Positions 12,276-22,093 of a DNA stretch of 64,000 bases are shown in pieces. The translations under genes were made by a program, and so were the position numbers. Source of the stretch: Basidiobolus meristosporus CBS 931.73 (lineage: Eukaryota > Basidiobolomycota > Basidiobolomycetes > Basidiobolales > Basidiobolaceae); NCBI GenBank assembly GCA_002104905.1, contig MCFE01000190.1:62001-126000 (forward strand), written 5' to 3'. Each line of letters begins with the position of its first letter. Positions within the stretch are counted from its first letter, which is position 1. Under the pieces are notes generated by a model that was given only the letters and a program-made list of their open reading frames with translations, was not told the origin of the DNA and did not search any database.

Positions 12276-12972
12276 ATGGGAGACCTTTGTGATCAAAGCA
12301 ATATGGTAACTGATTGGACTCCTAGTAACACCAACCACGTAAATAATTTGAAACATGACTACTTGTCAAAATCTCTTCAAAAAATATCAATTTCTTTGCC
12401 ATTTTTGTTGGGATATGCAAGAGAAGTATTGCCCTCAAAGATTCTCATGAGAATATACAGTCACAACAGCCCCTACATAATGTGTCCCGGTACCATAATA
12501 TACAAATGCTCCGGAATCGGCAGCTTTACACATTCCAAATACCATCAATGTTGCCGAATGTACATACAGATAATGAGACTCGACCTGCAAGCCACAGCTA
12601 GGCGACCTACAGCAAATGGCACATTGTCACTGAGTTGAAGAGCCTAGACACCTAAATGGTGCTAGTGTGCATCGAAATGCAGGGATCCTTGTTAATATTC
12701 ATAGTCAATTACACAAGATATCGGAAGAAATATCGCTTTTTGTAAAATAAAATGATGGATATGAAAGATATACAGAAGTAACAAAAATAAACGATTACAA
12801 TGAAAAAGAAAACTCCGGAGGATTCCAAAACGTACATATTTTTAAGTTACAATAAAAATGAAATCTATAATAAATGAATCCTCAGAAAAACGGGAATATA
12901 TATCCATATTCAATGAGTGCTGTGAATTGAGGATATTGGTAGTCAAGTCATCTGTTGTCAACTGGTATGATC
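12276..12972. other. Spacer between LTR nest and cyclin gene
   Basis: A 120-codon ATG frame (12276-12638, plus) begins at the edge of the LTR nest. Its translation has no recognisable domain and unusual composition, so it is not called as a gene. The remainder is very AT-rich and probably includes the 3' end of the minus-strand cyclin transcript. Confidence 0.4.
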
Positions 12973-13824
12973 TCACGCCCACGGTAGTCTATCACCGGGA
13001 TTGTTCATACGTAGCTCTTGATCTAGCGTCAATAGTGCAAATTTCTGGCATTCATTGTCGATAGGATCACAATCGATTAAGGTTGGCCATTCATCACATT
13101 CAGACTCCAGCTCACTTTCGGTTTCTGTTTCGAGGTCGCCCTCTGTAGTGGCAACCGATTCGTTCTCCCACTCCTCCTTGGCTAGCCAATGATCGATTCC
13201 ACCAAGCCACCCTTCGTAATCTTCGGGAGAAATCCACAGTTTCCAGTCAAGCTCTTCGAGGAACTCTCGCTCCATTGAGTTTAGCTCGTCAATTTCAAAC
13301 CCAGTAACTTCAGACCAACTTTGATTGTTGTATGACTGATCCTCAACATACTTGCTAGCTGTTAGAAGTGCAACTACGAGTACACGGTAGTCTGATCCAA
13401 ATGCGGGATTCTCAGCAAAAATGCTGGAGCTTCGTAATCGATATAAATAATTCATTCCAATTAAAACAACTGTAGACGGGATATCCGTAAATATCAATAG
13501 CCGCTGAATAAACTCCACCATCTCAGTTCTCCGGCGACGAGCGCGTACGCTGGAGCTGTGTGTGTCTGTGTAGATGTCCGGCATACTCCACAGATTACTG
13601 ACCATATCAGCTATAAAGCCCGAGAATTCGAATGTTGCCTCAACCTCCTCGCCTGTCAAACCCAGTTTTTCGACCATTCGATCGTACCCACTCCAGTCAA
13701 TGCTAGGCTTGTGCCATTTTGAATATAGTATGGGGCTGCTCCATGAAGGACAGGTTGGTGATATAGGTTGGGGCTCAAAGTCAAATCGAGGGTAGGTCTC
13801 ACTTAGAATCGATTCGACCGGCAT
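12973..13824 (-). CDS. Pcl/Pho80-type cyclin
   Basis: The product is a 283-residue cyclin expected to bind and activate a Pho85-like cyclin-dependent kinase. The cyclin box covers about residues 101-197: FIQRLLIFTDIPSTVVLIGM, then YRVLVVALLTASKYVEDQS, then EVTGFEIDELNSMEREFLEE followed by LDW. The hydrophobic helix, the SKY(V/L)xD element and the LNxMExxFLxxLDW helix are typical of the Pcl1/Pcl2/PREG1 group rather than mitotic cyclins. The C-terminal third is strongly acidic (residues about 215-250). The ATG at 13824 is the natural start. A TATA-like ATATATATA lies at 13964-13972 and a (TG)9 run in the 5' leader. Which Pcl subgroup it belongs to cannot be decided here. Confidence 0.88.
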   Translation of the reverse strand: MPVESILSETYPRFDFEPQPISPTCPSWSSPILYSKWHKPSIDWSGYDRMVEKLGLTGEEVEATFEFSGFIADMVSNLWSMPDIYTDTHSSSVRARRRRTEMVEFIQRLLIFTDIPSTVVLIGMNYLYRLRSSSIFAENPAFGSDYRVLVVALLTASKYVEDQSYNNQSWSEVTGFEIDELNSMEREFLEELDWKLWISPEDYEGWLGGIDHWLAKEEWENESVATTEGDLETETESELESECDEWPTLIDCDPIDNECQKFALLTLDQELRMNNPGDRLPWA

Positions 13825-14772
13825 GTCTGTTAGCGACAGATGTCAAGCAGGTGTGTTGTGTGATTGAGAGTGAGTGTTTGTGTGTGTGTGTGTGTGCTTT
13901 CCAGAATGTACAATAAAGCTTTTCGACTGCAAGCGTCCGAGCTCGGTTGGTAGATGCCTTCTAGATATATATAGTGCTGTCTGATAATTAGATCACGAGA
14001 TCAACAATAGTTGAGATGAGCACGGAATATACCTAATGACCTAACTGCTGACTTGAGATCAAGCCAAACTGAATCAACAAAAATGTGACGGTTCGAATGG
14101 CTTGGGATATATTCTCAGTACGCTCAATCTGTTCAAGGTGAACTTCAATCACCTCAAATGGTAGATTGATTGAGACGGTCTGGATCTTGATAGTTTTGGG
14201 TGTTAGGATATCTATGCTGGCCAATTGGTAAGTGTCCTGCGAGGGTCCAGGGTTGGTATGAGAATTAACGTCTAGACCACAGGATCAGGTAACGAGGAAC
14301 TGCCTACCTTTGTAGTAGGGACACACCTAGAATGTAGATACCAAATGGATATGACTGCTAAGTGATCACAGCCTTTTGCCCGATTCGAATTCAAAACTTG
14401 ATGAGAAGATTTACAGTGCACTGATGCGAGAACTGTACGGAATACAATGGGAATACTATAGGGAAGTTGTGCGATACACAACTCTAACAAAAGTAACTTG
14501 TTTTAAAAGGAAGTGAGATGTTTAACACCACGAGGGGCGTGAGGTATAGGGAGCCACCCAGACCGTTTTATACTGGGATGGTGATGTTTTAGCTTGGGTC
14601 AACTGTGGTTTCACACCCTCATGTTTCATATGCCCATGCGTATTCCACAAAATATCCTGTATTCCTTTGCATCGGGAGTCCGTTATGGTTTGCTAACAAA
14701 GAATCAATCGGATCAAGCACACGCTAATTAATAGATCTTAAAAACAAGTTCATTTCAAATTACTTCCTACTT
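13825..14772. other. Spacer upstream of cyclin gene
   Basis: The first 150 bp hold the cyclin leader with the TG run and a TATA-like element (13964-13972). Beyond it only short, unrecognisable frames are seen (for example 14272-14490, minus). No RNA gene was detected. Confidence 0.45.
13879..13896. repeat. (TG)9 microsatellite in cyclin 5' leader
   Basis: Nine uninterrupted TG units lie 55-72 bp upstream of the cyclin ATG, preceded by further GT-rich sequence (GAGTGAGTGTTTG). On the transcribed strand this is a CA repeat in the presumed leader or core promoter. Confidence 0.85.
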
Positions 14773-15566
14773 TCAATAAGAAATTTTCTTTTTTAGACAT
14801 ATATAATTTAGCGGCGGCCAATTAGGTTCTGGTGAATGGACATTGTAGACAAGTAGGACTTCAAGCTTCTTTCGTGGACATTGGCTAATAGCCATGCGTA
14901 AAGCCTTGCATTGGCAGCGTTTCAAATAATCACTGATATGGCCCATGGTATATTCATCAGCTATGGATCGAGGGCAAATCACATCTACGCAATTTAGCGT
15001 GAATCGGTGGTTTCACCCTTTCATACCATTCAAGCAGTGCTATACGCCCACTTGCCAGTGACTGTTGTCTCTTTGGAATCTCCGCCCTTTACCATAGTCC
15101 CGTTTGGTATGAATCACCTCGTAGACAGATTGAAGCCCCTTCAAACACAATGGCATGGTAACCCATCCATTCTGTACACAAACATCCTGCGCTCTGGACT
15201 CATAGTCAAGTGGTGCATTATCCTGCCATTTGTCTGTATGATCTTCACACTTCTCTCTCAGCATTTTGGATATATGTAATTGGTACGTTCTGTATTGTTT
15301 CCAAGCATATTTTAGGGATAACATTGAATTCAGTAGACTTTTGCTGCAGTCTCCCAAATAGGATACTTTCCAGCAGCCATTCCTTTCCAAGACTACGACA
15401 TATGTAATATGCCACAAACTTTCATGACTCAGTTTTTGTTCGTGGCCTGGTAAGCACTAGAATCATATTTCAGCACCAAGTGAGAAATGGCAAAAAGGAA
15501 ATTTAGCACTCGTCCCTACCTGTACACCACATCAGCAATTTGTACATATATGCGGTAACCCATCAT
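14773..15566 (-). CDS. Possible three-exon gene, function unknown
   Basis: This is a tentative model. Three minus-strand segments join in frame by consensus sites: 15520-15566, 15093-15418 and 14773-14984. The introns are 15419-15519 (GTAGGG...AAAG) and 14985-15092 (GTAAAG, CTAAAT branch-like, GTAG). The product would have 194 residues with several Cys, for example DVCVQNGWVTMPLCL, then YLKRCQCKALRMAISQCPRK near the end. The spacing of Cys and the amphipathic helices look protein-like. No family is recognised, no signal peptide is visible, and the exon containing the true start may lie further upstream (an acceptor-like GTAG sits just before the first exon). The 125-codon uninterrupted frame at 15040-15417 could still be chance. 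Confidence 0.25.
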
Positions 15567-16566
15567 GAATTGATTAGACTCGGAACCACATACATTGTTA
15601 CGATAGTCGCCATATATAATATACTTCGCCTACATGATGTGCATGATGCACTGTGTATCTATTAATTCTTTCTTGAATAAAATGGACTTTGTCTATCACA
15701 GCTTGATTATCCATCCATTCTTTGTGGAATTGGATCTAGCCATACTGGCCACTCACAATTGAGTCATCCCCTTGATCCCCTACTATATGTGTACCACCGA
15801 AGTTGAGTGGGAATAGACTGCATCTACTGTCCTACAATGAGGTCATTTTAGGCAGGCGGTATTGTCCCTCTCAATAAAACCCTAAACTAGGGACGCTAGG
15901 TTAAACAAACTGCATTGAGGTATAGGCTTTTGCCATACATATATACATACATAAATGTTCGTATCTTTTTATTACTGCATTTAAAATACGATGATTAATT
16001 TAACCGAAGATTCTTCATTCCTTTCTTGATATGATGAAATAGAACATATTAGTACATTCATATAACTCCAAGTCCCTCGTCCATCTTACCAAAGAAGAAT
16101 GATGGGTCTGCTGTCGAGATGGGCCTTCAAAGGACTTCACAGGCCTAGGCAGATTTATATACGTACAATAGAGTAAAGCTCGAAGTTCAATCGGCACTCA
16201 TGGTCACGTCATTTATACTTTGGAGACAAAAAGCCATTCACAGTCAGATTCGAGAATCATATATGGTCTAGTATACCTCAAATGAAATCAACAAACAATA
16301 TGTGGTGCTGCGCTATCTATTCAAACAAGCTATAGGTGTCATCCTTAGCCTTACTGAGTTTACAACATCTACCCCACGTATTCTATCCTTTACAACACTC
16401 ACAGATACAAGCTGTCAGATAAGGGTATTATTCCAATCCAGTCGCACTAATTGTGCCTTTTAGAAACGCACATTACCCCAACCAACTTTCCCCAAATAGT
16501 GCGATTTCGCATTATAAATAATACTCGAGGAGCCCAAGACAAAATCAGCATCTTTATTTTTTGAAA
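15567..16566. other. Spacer upstream of ferritin gene
   Basis: No coding frame in this kilobase is supported. The right end is the ferritin promoter with a TATA box at 16513-16520. The rest is AT-rich with no repeat or RNA gene recognised. Confidence 0.45.
16513..16520 (+). promoter_or_regulatory. TATA box of ferritin gene
   Basis: TATAAATA lies 47-54 bp upstream of the ferritin ATG, in a position fitting a short 5' leader. No classical stem-loop of the animal iron-responsive-element type could be recognised by eye between it and the start. Confidence 0.55.
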
Positions 16567-17082
16567 ATGTCACTCGCCAAACAAAACTTTGCTATTGCCT
16601 CGGAAGAGGGCCTCAATAACCAGATCAATATGGAGCTAACCGCCTCATACACCTATACATCCCTTGCTGCTTACTTCGATCGGGACAATGTTGCTCTTCC
16701 AGGTTTGGTCAAGTTTTTCCGTGAAAGTGCTATTGAGGAGCGTGAGCATGCTCAAATGTTGATTGACTACGTTAACCAACGTGGAGGACGTGTTACCTTC
16801 CAACCTATTCCCGCCCCCAACGTTGAATGGCAATCGGCCAAACATGCAATTGAGGCGACATTACAGTTGGAAAAAGATGTCAACAAGTCCTTACTTAATG
16901 TTCATAATATTTCGGCTGAGCAGGGTGACCCTCAGCTATGTGACTTCCTTGAAAGCCACTTCCTTACTGAGCAAGTCGAAGCCATCAAGAAAATCTCTGA
17001 TATGTTAACCCAACTTAATCTAGTTGGTGGTGACTCCCTTGGACTTTACTTGTGGGACCAAAATCTCTTGAACAAGAACTAG
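16567..17082 (+). CDS. H-type ferritin (ferroxidase)
   Basis: This cytosolic iron-storage subunit would form a 24-mer cage that oxidises Fe(II) and stores Fe(III). It has 171 residues, the normal length, and no intron or signal peptide. All residues of the H-type ferroxidase centre are present at equivalent positions: E23, Y30, E58, H61, E102 and Q136 (E27, Y34, E62, H65, E107 and Q141 of human H chain). Signature blocks are NQINMELTASYTY, SAIEEREHAQMLIDYVNQRG and DPQLCDFLESHFLTEQV. The ATG at 16567 was chosen; a TTG six bases upstream is in frame but irrelevant in a eukaryote. An AATAAA occurs at 17127-17132. The sequence resembles animal cytosolic ferritins closely, and the family is not known to me from Dikarya. 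Confidence 0.96.
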   Translation: MSLAKQNFAIASEEGLNNQINMELTASYTYTSLAAYFDRDNVALPGLVKFFRESAIEEREHAQMLIDYVNQRGGRVTFQPIPAPNVEWQSAKHAIEATLQLEKDVNKSLLNVHNISAEQGDPQLCDFLESHFLTEQVEAIKKISDMLTQLNLVGGDSLGLYLWDQNLLNKN

Positions 17083-17994
17083 ACCAGTATGATGTATCAA
17101 AACAATCGCATAAATTTGTAGAATATAATAAAATCTCGATACATTTAAGTTCCTCCCCATTTGCCATCCAAATCAAATGAATGTATCCAATGCCGAATTG
17201 CTCCACTCACTGTCTAATACGATGCGTATATTATCCACAAATCTTGGCTTTAAACTACAGTACCAAGTGAATCAGCCTATGCATGAGTGTCTCCGTAGTT
17301 TACCATTGGTGCATCATGGGGGGTTTACAAATCGTCAATCGTGACTTCCTCTGGATGTTCTTCAGCTTTGATACATTACCTTCTTGATGTCATGATGTTA
17401 ATATCGTTAGCCCTTGTTTATCCAATGAGCTCGCGTAGCCCTCCAGTCGCCAAAGCGCGAGGAAATCGTGTCACCAAGGAAAAAAATCGGGATCGGATCA
17501 TGGGAGTTGGGGCTATCAACATCGAAAGATCTAAAAATCAAAAAGTCAATACGTACTCGCGTCTAGATCTAAACAGGATTATTTATGCTATTCACTCGCG
17601 TCATATTCGATTTCCACTTTTTTTTTCCAGATTCATTCATTCAATATCTATCGTTTCTCTCAGGAAACATCTTTCACTAATTATCCATCCGGCCGCCTCT
17701 TTACTAACCTTTCTTGTTATTCCCTTGAAGTGTCATTAGTTACGAACTATATTTGTTGGTTTCCACTCGCCAAATCAACACCAACACAAGAGATAGTGAC
17801 CACTGATTGAACCATTTATTCTAATCGGAGCAAAGGTTATTTCAAATATGTTCCGCGTTTTATTTAGATGAAAACCCCTAATCTAGTTTTTCCATTTTAC
17901 CTTTTGTACTATAGGTTGTTTTGAAAGTCGCCGATTGACAGCAACATATATATACATATCTATCGTTCTTTCGGCTCTGGCCTCTCCCTACTGA
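17083..17994. other. Spacer between ferritin and SUN gene
   Basis: It contains the ferritin polyadenylation signal (17127-17132) and the SUN gene promoter. A frame at 17341-17739 opens with GTG and has no domain, so it is not called. A TATATATA element (17947-17954) lies about 45 bp before the SUN ATG. Confidence 0.45.
17947..17954 (+). promoter_or_regulatory. TATA-like element of SUN gene
   Basis: TATATATA lies 41-48 bp upstream of the ATG. The distance matches the other genes in this window, but the motif is AT-simple, so support is moderate. Confidence 0.4.
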
Positions 17995-20900
17995 ATGAAC
18001 ACGTCTAGACTCGATCGATCAGATATTTCTTTCGAGGAAGGCCAATCTAGCCGTATTACTCGGTCTATGTCTCGTGCTTTTCGCGAAAATGAGAAAAAGA
18101 ATGGGGAAGTAAATATATCTACCGCATTTAAACTTCAGAATTCCAATGATTCGTTACGTGAACGTTTTCCTGGATATACCAATACTGGTGCTATGGCCAG
18201 AACTACCGTGACAAGTAAAAAGCATACTCGGGAGACTTTTATTTCGCGTCATACTCAAGTTAACAGACTAAAATACAAGCCAATGGTCGAGGAAAGCAGT
18301 AGTGAGGATGAGGAGATAGTGGAATCAACTTTCTCCACTTTCTCAAGTGGTGTCTCAGGATCGCCCTTGCGAAAAAGTCCCATCATTCACAAGACTCCAA
18401 AAAAAACGCCCGGGATCGGTCAGCGCTTGGTTAGCTCTATCGTTACTCATACGCCTCAGTGGATTCGAGGCTCATTCTCAACCTCTCAACCTACCAGAAC
18501 GATTTATCGTGACAGTCCACACACAAATAGAGAAGAAGCAGCAGATGATGAGATTAATGACGATGCTTCAAATACGTTGTACATGATGGCTGGTAGATAT
18601 CACCTTGAGTCCGGTGATAAAGCTGCTGTAAATCTGGTAAAGAACTCCGACGGCGAAGTAGAGTATGGATCAGAGTCATCTGACGATAGTGATAAAGAGG
18701 TAGATGCCAAAAGCTGGCAGCCGGGAGTAGCTAGCTTTGGTCAGCACAAATCTGTACCAAAGCCGAAAAGTAACATTCCCGTCGACTTAGGTGACGATAT
18801 GGATTATGATAGTAAACATCATACGGAGATACAGCTAGGTCCCGGGATTGGTGATACGATCTTCACCTACGTATCGTATCTGGGGCAATTTCTCTCGAAG
18901 CTTTTCGTATGGCTTCAAGCCGGATCCCGAGTATGCTACAGCATTTCCAGAGACTTTCTCACTTCATTTGATTGGAGTTACCCTCTTCGATTAGCGCTTT
19001 CGGGTCTTGTTATAGCCATAAACGCTGCTGTTAGTGCTCATCGCGTTCTTCATCGGAAGCTTGGATCATTCGCACCACTATTCTACACGATACTTTTATT
19101 AGGCCTCCTATGGTCCGGTATAGGCGAGCAAAAGCGAGATAAGATATACCAGCAGGTTGGCAACACCCGTGATCAACTTGTAGATAAAGCTTATAATCGG
19201 GCGCATATTGCTAAAGAGGAGCTATATAGCCATGCCAACATTGCCAGAGAGGAGATATACAACCAGGCCAATATAGCCAAGAAGGGAATCTACAATCGGG
19301 CCCATAGCGCATTGAACAAACTGGACGAAGCTAAAGAAAAAATCTACAGCCAAGCACGCGATGTTCAGGATCAGGTTGCCAGTAAGGCCTACGATGCGCG
19401 CAATCGAATTGTTAACAAAGCCCAGGACACTTGGGAAAAGGGCTACCAGATTATTGATCGAGTCAAGGCAAAGATCCCACAACCAACAGATATTTCCCGT
19501 CCATCGTTCGAGTTTAATCACCCAGAAGAAGAGGCCGACCAAATTGTTGAAGACGACAAGAGTACCGATGCAGTGGTTTCACCGGAAGTAGCTGAACCGT
19601 ACGTGGATAGCCACAAACCCGATCCAAAGTCACCATCTGTAGAGGAAGTTGAGGCCAAGAAAATCGGGGTTCCCAGAGTTAACTGGTCAGTATTTTCACC
19701 CTCTTCCTTCAGTTGGCCCGCGTTTTCATGGCCAAAGGTCGACTTCACAACGTTCCAACTGCCGTCGATCTCCATGCCTTCTTTGCCTCTACCTGAGCTT
19801 CCAGAATTTCCGTCGATAGATATTCAGAAGATAATTCCTATTGAGTGGTTCAAGGCTTTAGTATCGAAAGTGTATCCACCGTCGTTTGAAATCCCCAAGG
19901 TCAAGTTCCCAGAATTTCACTGGCCTACGTTTGACTTGCCTCAATTCAACTGGCCTAACTTCCAATTGGGAAGTTTTGAGCTTCCAACTATCGAATTCCC
20001 AAAACTGACTATCAAGCGACCATCATTTCCCAAAATCAACTTGCCCAATCTCGCATTACCAAAATTACCGGAGCTAAACCTATCTACTTGGACTTTGGCA
20101 AATCTCATGCCGGAATTTTCGTGGCCCGATTTCTCGTGGTTAAACCCATTCTCATCCAAGCCTTCTCAAGATCTTCAAACCCCAACACCTATTACAGTCG
20201 AGCAATTCCGTAATCGACTTGTAGGACTTGAGTATTCGATCAGAAAACTAGCTATCGTCGCCGAAGTTCTAATAGAGGAAAGTGAGAGTTTGAGCAAACA
20301 TGAAAGTCTCACTTCACAAACTAGAGCGAAGTTCCTTCAAGATTTTAATCGGATCAGAAGAGATCTCAAGCAAGAACTGTCAGTTTTAAGCGGGCAGGAT
20401 GAAGTGGTTCAAAAATTGGCTGATACTATCAATTCAAGACAAGAAGAATTATCCGCCATCGAGCGCCAGGTCAAGGGCATTGTTAGCGAAGTAGATTTGA
20501 TCTCCAAACATGTTGATGAGGTAGATCAGAATATTGTTGATGTTAATCAACAGCTGGATGGAGTGAACGAGAAGATCTCCCATGCCTCTGACTGGAGCCG
20601 TCTTGAGAAGTATGTCATTGACACTTTGGACAGGGTCCTCCCAACCCACTTGGTCGTCCAACGGAGGGAAGATGGTAGCATCTATATGAGCCCAGAGCTC
20701 TACAAGCAGCTTACCAATCTGCTTATTCTCAAGGAGAAGATTGATACTTCGGTCGATGATGAGATCGAGAATCAAAAGAAGCATATACCTAAGCATGATT
20801 TCAAGAGCCGCTGGGAAAACTATTTTAAGGAAAATGAGGATCTCCTCAGTCGGTTGGTCCAACAAGATCTGCAGGAAGAAGTGAAGTACCACATTGAACA

Positions 20901-21699
20901 AGGTGCTATCTTACACAAAAACGATTTCATTTCAATACTTGAGCCACACTTGGAACAGTTGAGGGAAGATCTAATTGCTCATGTAGATGTGGACATTTCT
21001 AATGTTGAAAGGGAGATGGATGAAGAGCTCGAGAAAACCGAGTTGGAGCGCAAAGAACGCAGAGAAAAGCATCTCAAGGCAGTTGGTCTCATTGAGGATC
21101 TGATCCAAGGTACACTCTTCAAGCATACCGCCGATACTATCGCCAAGCCTGACTTCGCCATGTATTCCGCTGGTGCGCGTGTCATTACCAAGTTAACTTC
21201 TCCCAGCTATCTGCCTCAGACTGGATCCTTCCTTGGCAAACTCGCCCAGGTGTTTGGAATCAATACACGTAAGAATGGGAACCCACCAGCAATAGCCATG
21301 GATCCTGATACCCATCTCGGTAGATGCTGGGCTTTCCCGGGATCCCAGGGACAGCTTACCATTCAGCTCTCACGCACCATCAATGCTACTGATTTCACCA
21401 TAGAGCATGTCGATCAACAGGTTGCAATTGATCTCCGTAGTGCACCTAAAAATATCGAAGTTTACGGATTCATCCATGAACCAACTGATAGTGTGGAAGA
21501 TGATCTGGAGGAATATAACAGATTCCTGCTTGGTCGATTTGAGTTTGATCCTAAGGAACATCCAATTCAAACATTCTCCGCGATCTCTGAGCGTCAAGTC
21601 AAATACGTCCAGCTGCGTGTTCTTAGCAACCATGGTCATCCTGATTTCACCTGCATCTACAGATTTAGAGTTCATGGAAAGTTGAACGAAGAGGATTAG
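17995..21699 (+). CDS. SUN-domain nuclear-envelope protein with unusual repeats
   Basis: This is a 1234-residue protein from a single exon. The C-terminal SUN domain (about 1050-1230) has the conserved core GRCWAFPGSQGQLTIQLSRT, then NIEVYGF and the closing VQLRVLSNHGHPDFTCIYRF. Such proteins sit in the inner nuclear membrane and bind KASH partners. In order: an acidic and Ser-rich presumed nucleoplasmic part (1-280); hydrophobic segments at about 288-307, 331-347 and 357-378; 11-residue amphipathic repeats (403-435, weaker to about 490); a Pro/Trp/Phe-rich array (563-722) including eight regular pentapeptides at 633-672; a coiled-coil region (about 745-1040); and the SUN domain. The SUN and coiled-coil assignment is firm. 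The repeats are not a usual part of Sad1/UNC84 proteins and their role is unknown. Confidence 0.95.
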   Translation: MNTSRLDRSDISFEEGQSSRITRSMSRAFRENEKKNGEVNISTAFKLQNSNDSLRERFPGYTNTGAMARTTVTSKKHTRETFISRHTQVNRLKYKPMVEESSSEDEEIVESTFSTFSSGVSGSPLRKSPIIHKTPKKTPGIGQRLVSSIVTHTPQWIRGSFSTSQPTRTIYRDSPHTNREEAADDEINDDASNTLYMMAGRYHLESGDKAAVNLVKNSDGEVEYGSESSDDSDKEVDAKSWQPGVASFGQHKSVPKPKSNIPVDLGDDMDYDSKHHTEIQLGPGIGDTIFTYVSYLGQFLSKLFVWLQAGSRVCYSISRDFLTSFDWSYPLRLALSGLVIAINAAVSAHRVLHRKLGSFAPLFYTILLLGLLWSGIGEQKRDKIYQQVGNTRDQLVDKAYNRAHIAKEELYSHANIAREEIYNQANIAKKGIYNRAHSALNKLDEAKEKIYSQARDVQDQVASKAYDARNRIVNKAQDTWEKGYQIIDRVKAKIPQPTDISRPSFEFNHPEEEADQIVEDDKSTDAVVSPEVAEPYVDSHKPDPKSPSVEEVEAKKIGVPRVNWSVFSPSSFSWPAFSWPKVDFTTFQLPSISMPSLPLPELPEFPSIDIQKIIPIEWFKALVSKVYPPSFEIPKVKFPEFHWPTFDLPQFNWPNFQLGSFELPTIEFPKLTIKRPSFPKINLPNLALPKLPELNLSTWTLANLMPEFSWPDFSWLNPFSSKPSQDLQTPTPITVEQFRNRLVGLEYSIRKLAIVAEVLIEESESLSKHESLTSQTRAKFLQDFNRIRRDLKQELSVLSGQDEVVQKLADTINSRQEELSAIERQVKGIVSEVDLISKHVDEVDQNIVDVNQQLDGVNEKISHASDWSRLEKYVIDTLDRVLPTHLVVQRREDGSIYMSPELYKQLTNLLILKEKIDTSVDDEIENQKKHIPKHDFKSRWENYFKENEDLLSRLVQQDLQEEVKYHIEQGAILHKNDFISILEPHLEQLREDLIAHVDVDISNVEREMDEELEKTELERKERREKHLKAVGLIEDLIQGTLFKHTADTIAKPDFAMYSAGARVITKLTSPSYLPQTGSFLGKLAQVFGINTRKNGNPPAIAMDPDTHLGRCWAFPGSQGQLTIQLSRTINATDFTIEHVDQQVAIDLRSAPKNIEVYGFIHEPTDSVEDDLEEYNRFLLGRFEFDPKEHPIQTFSAISERQVKYVQLRVLSNHGHPDFTCIYRFRVHGKLNEED

Positions 21700-22093
21700 T
21701 CCGTAGTTTCGTTCTATGACTGATCATTCGCAACTTTAACACATCCGCTGTAATATGCTGGCTTTGAAACCATGTCTCCTAATTCGAGTTAGATTTACCT
21801 CACCATCCCCATCAAATACTCGATCTCTTCGCCCTTCGATCTTTCAGTCCAAAATATTTTTTGCAAAATCCTTTCTTTAGTTCGTATACATTTTTCAAGC
21901 CTATTTTTTCTACATAAATGGTATAGGTGATACTTGAGCAAGCGATACTTTGTGGTGTGGTTGGATGATATATGATATGATTGCAGCATGAAATCGGATG
22001 TCGAAATCTATTGAATCATGTTCCTGAATTGATGGACCATACAGGAACAGGTTTGAGCCACTCCAGCAATTGGCTAGGTGGTTTCGGTGGTAT
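21700..22093. other. Short spacer between convergent SUN and EI24-type genes
   Basis: Both genes end here. The sequence is AT-rich and no further gene or repeat is seen. It should contain both polyadenylation regions. Confidence 0.5.

Noticed and set aside
12276-12638. A 120-codon ATG frame at the edge of the LTR nest
   Set aside because: No domain, signal or homology is recognisable, and it begins within repeat-derived sequence; chance is more likely.
17341-17739. A 132-codon plus-strand frame before the SUN gene
   Set aside because: It starts with GTG, has random-looking composition, and lies in the presumed promoter region.
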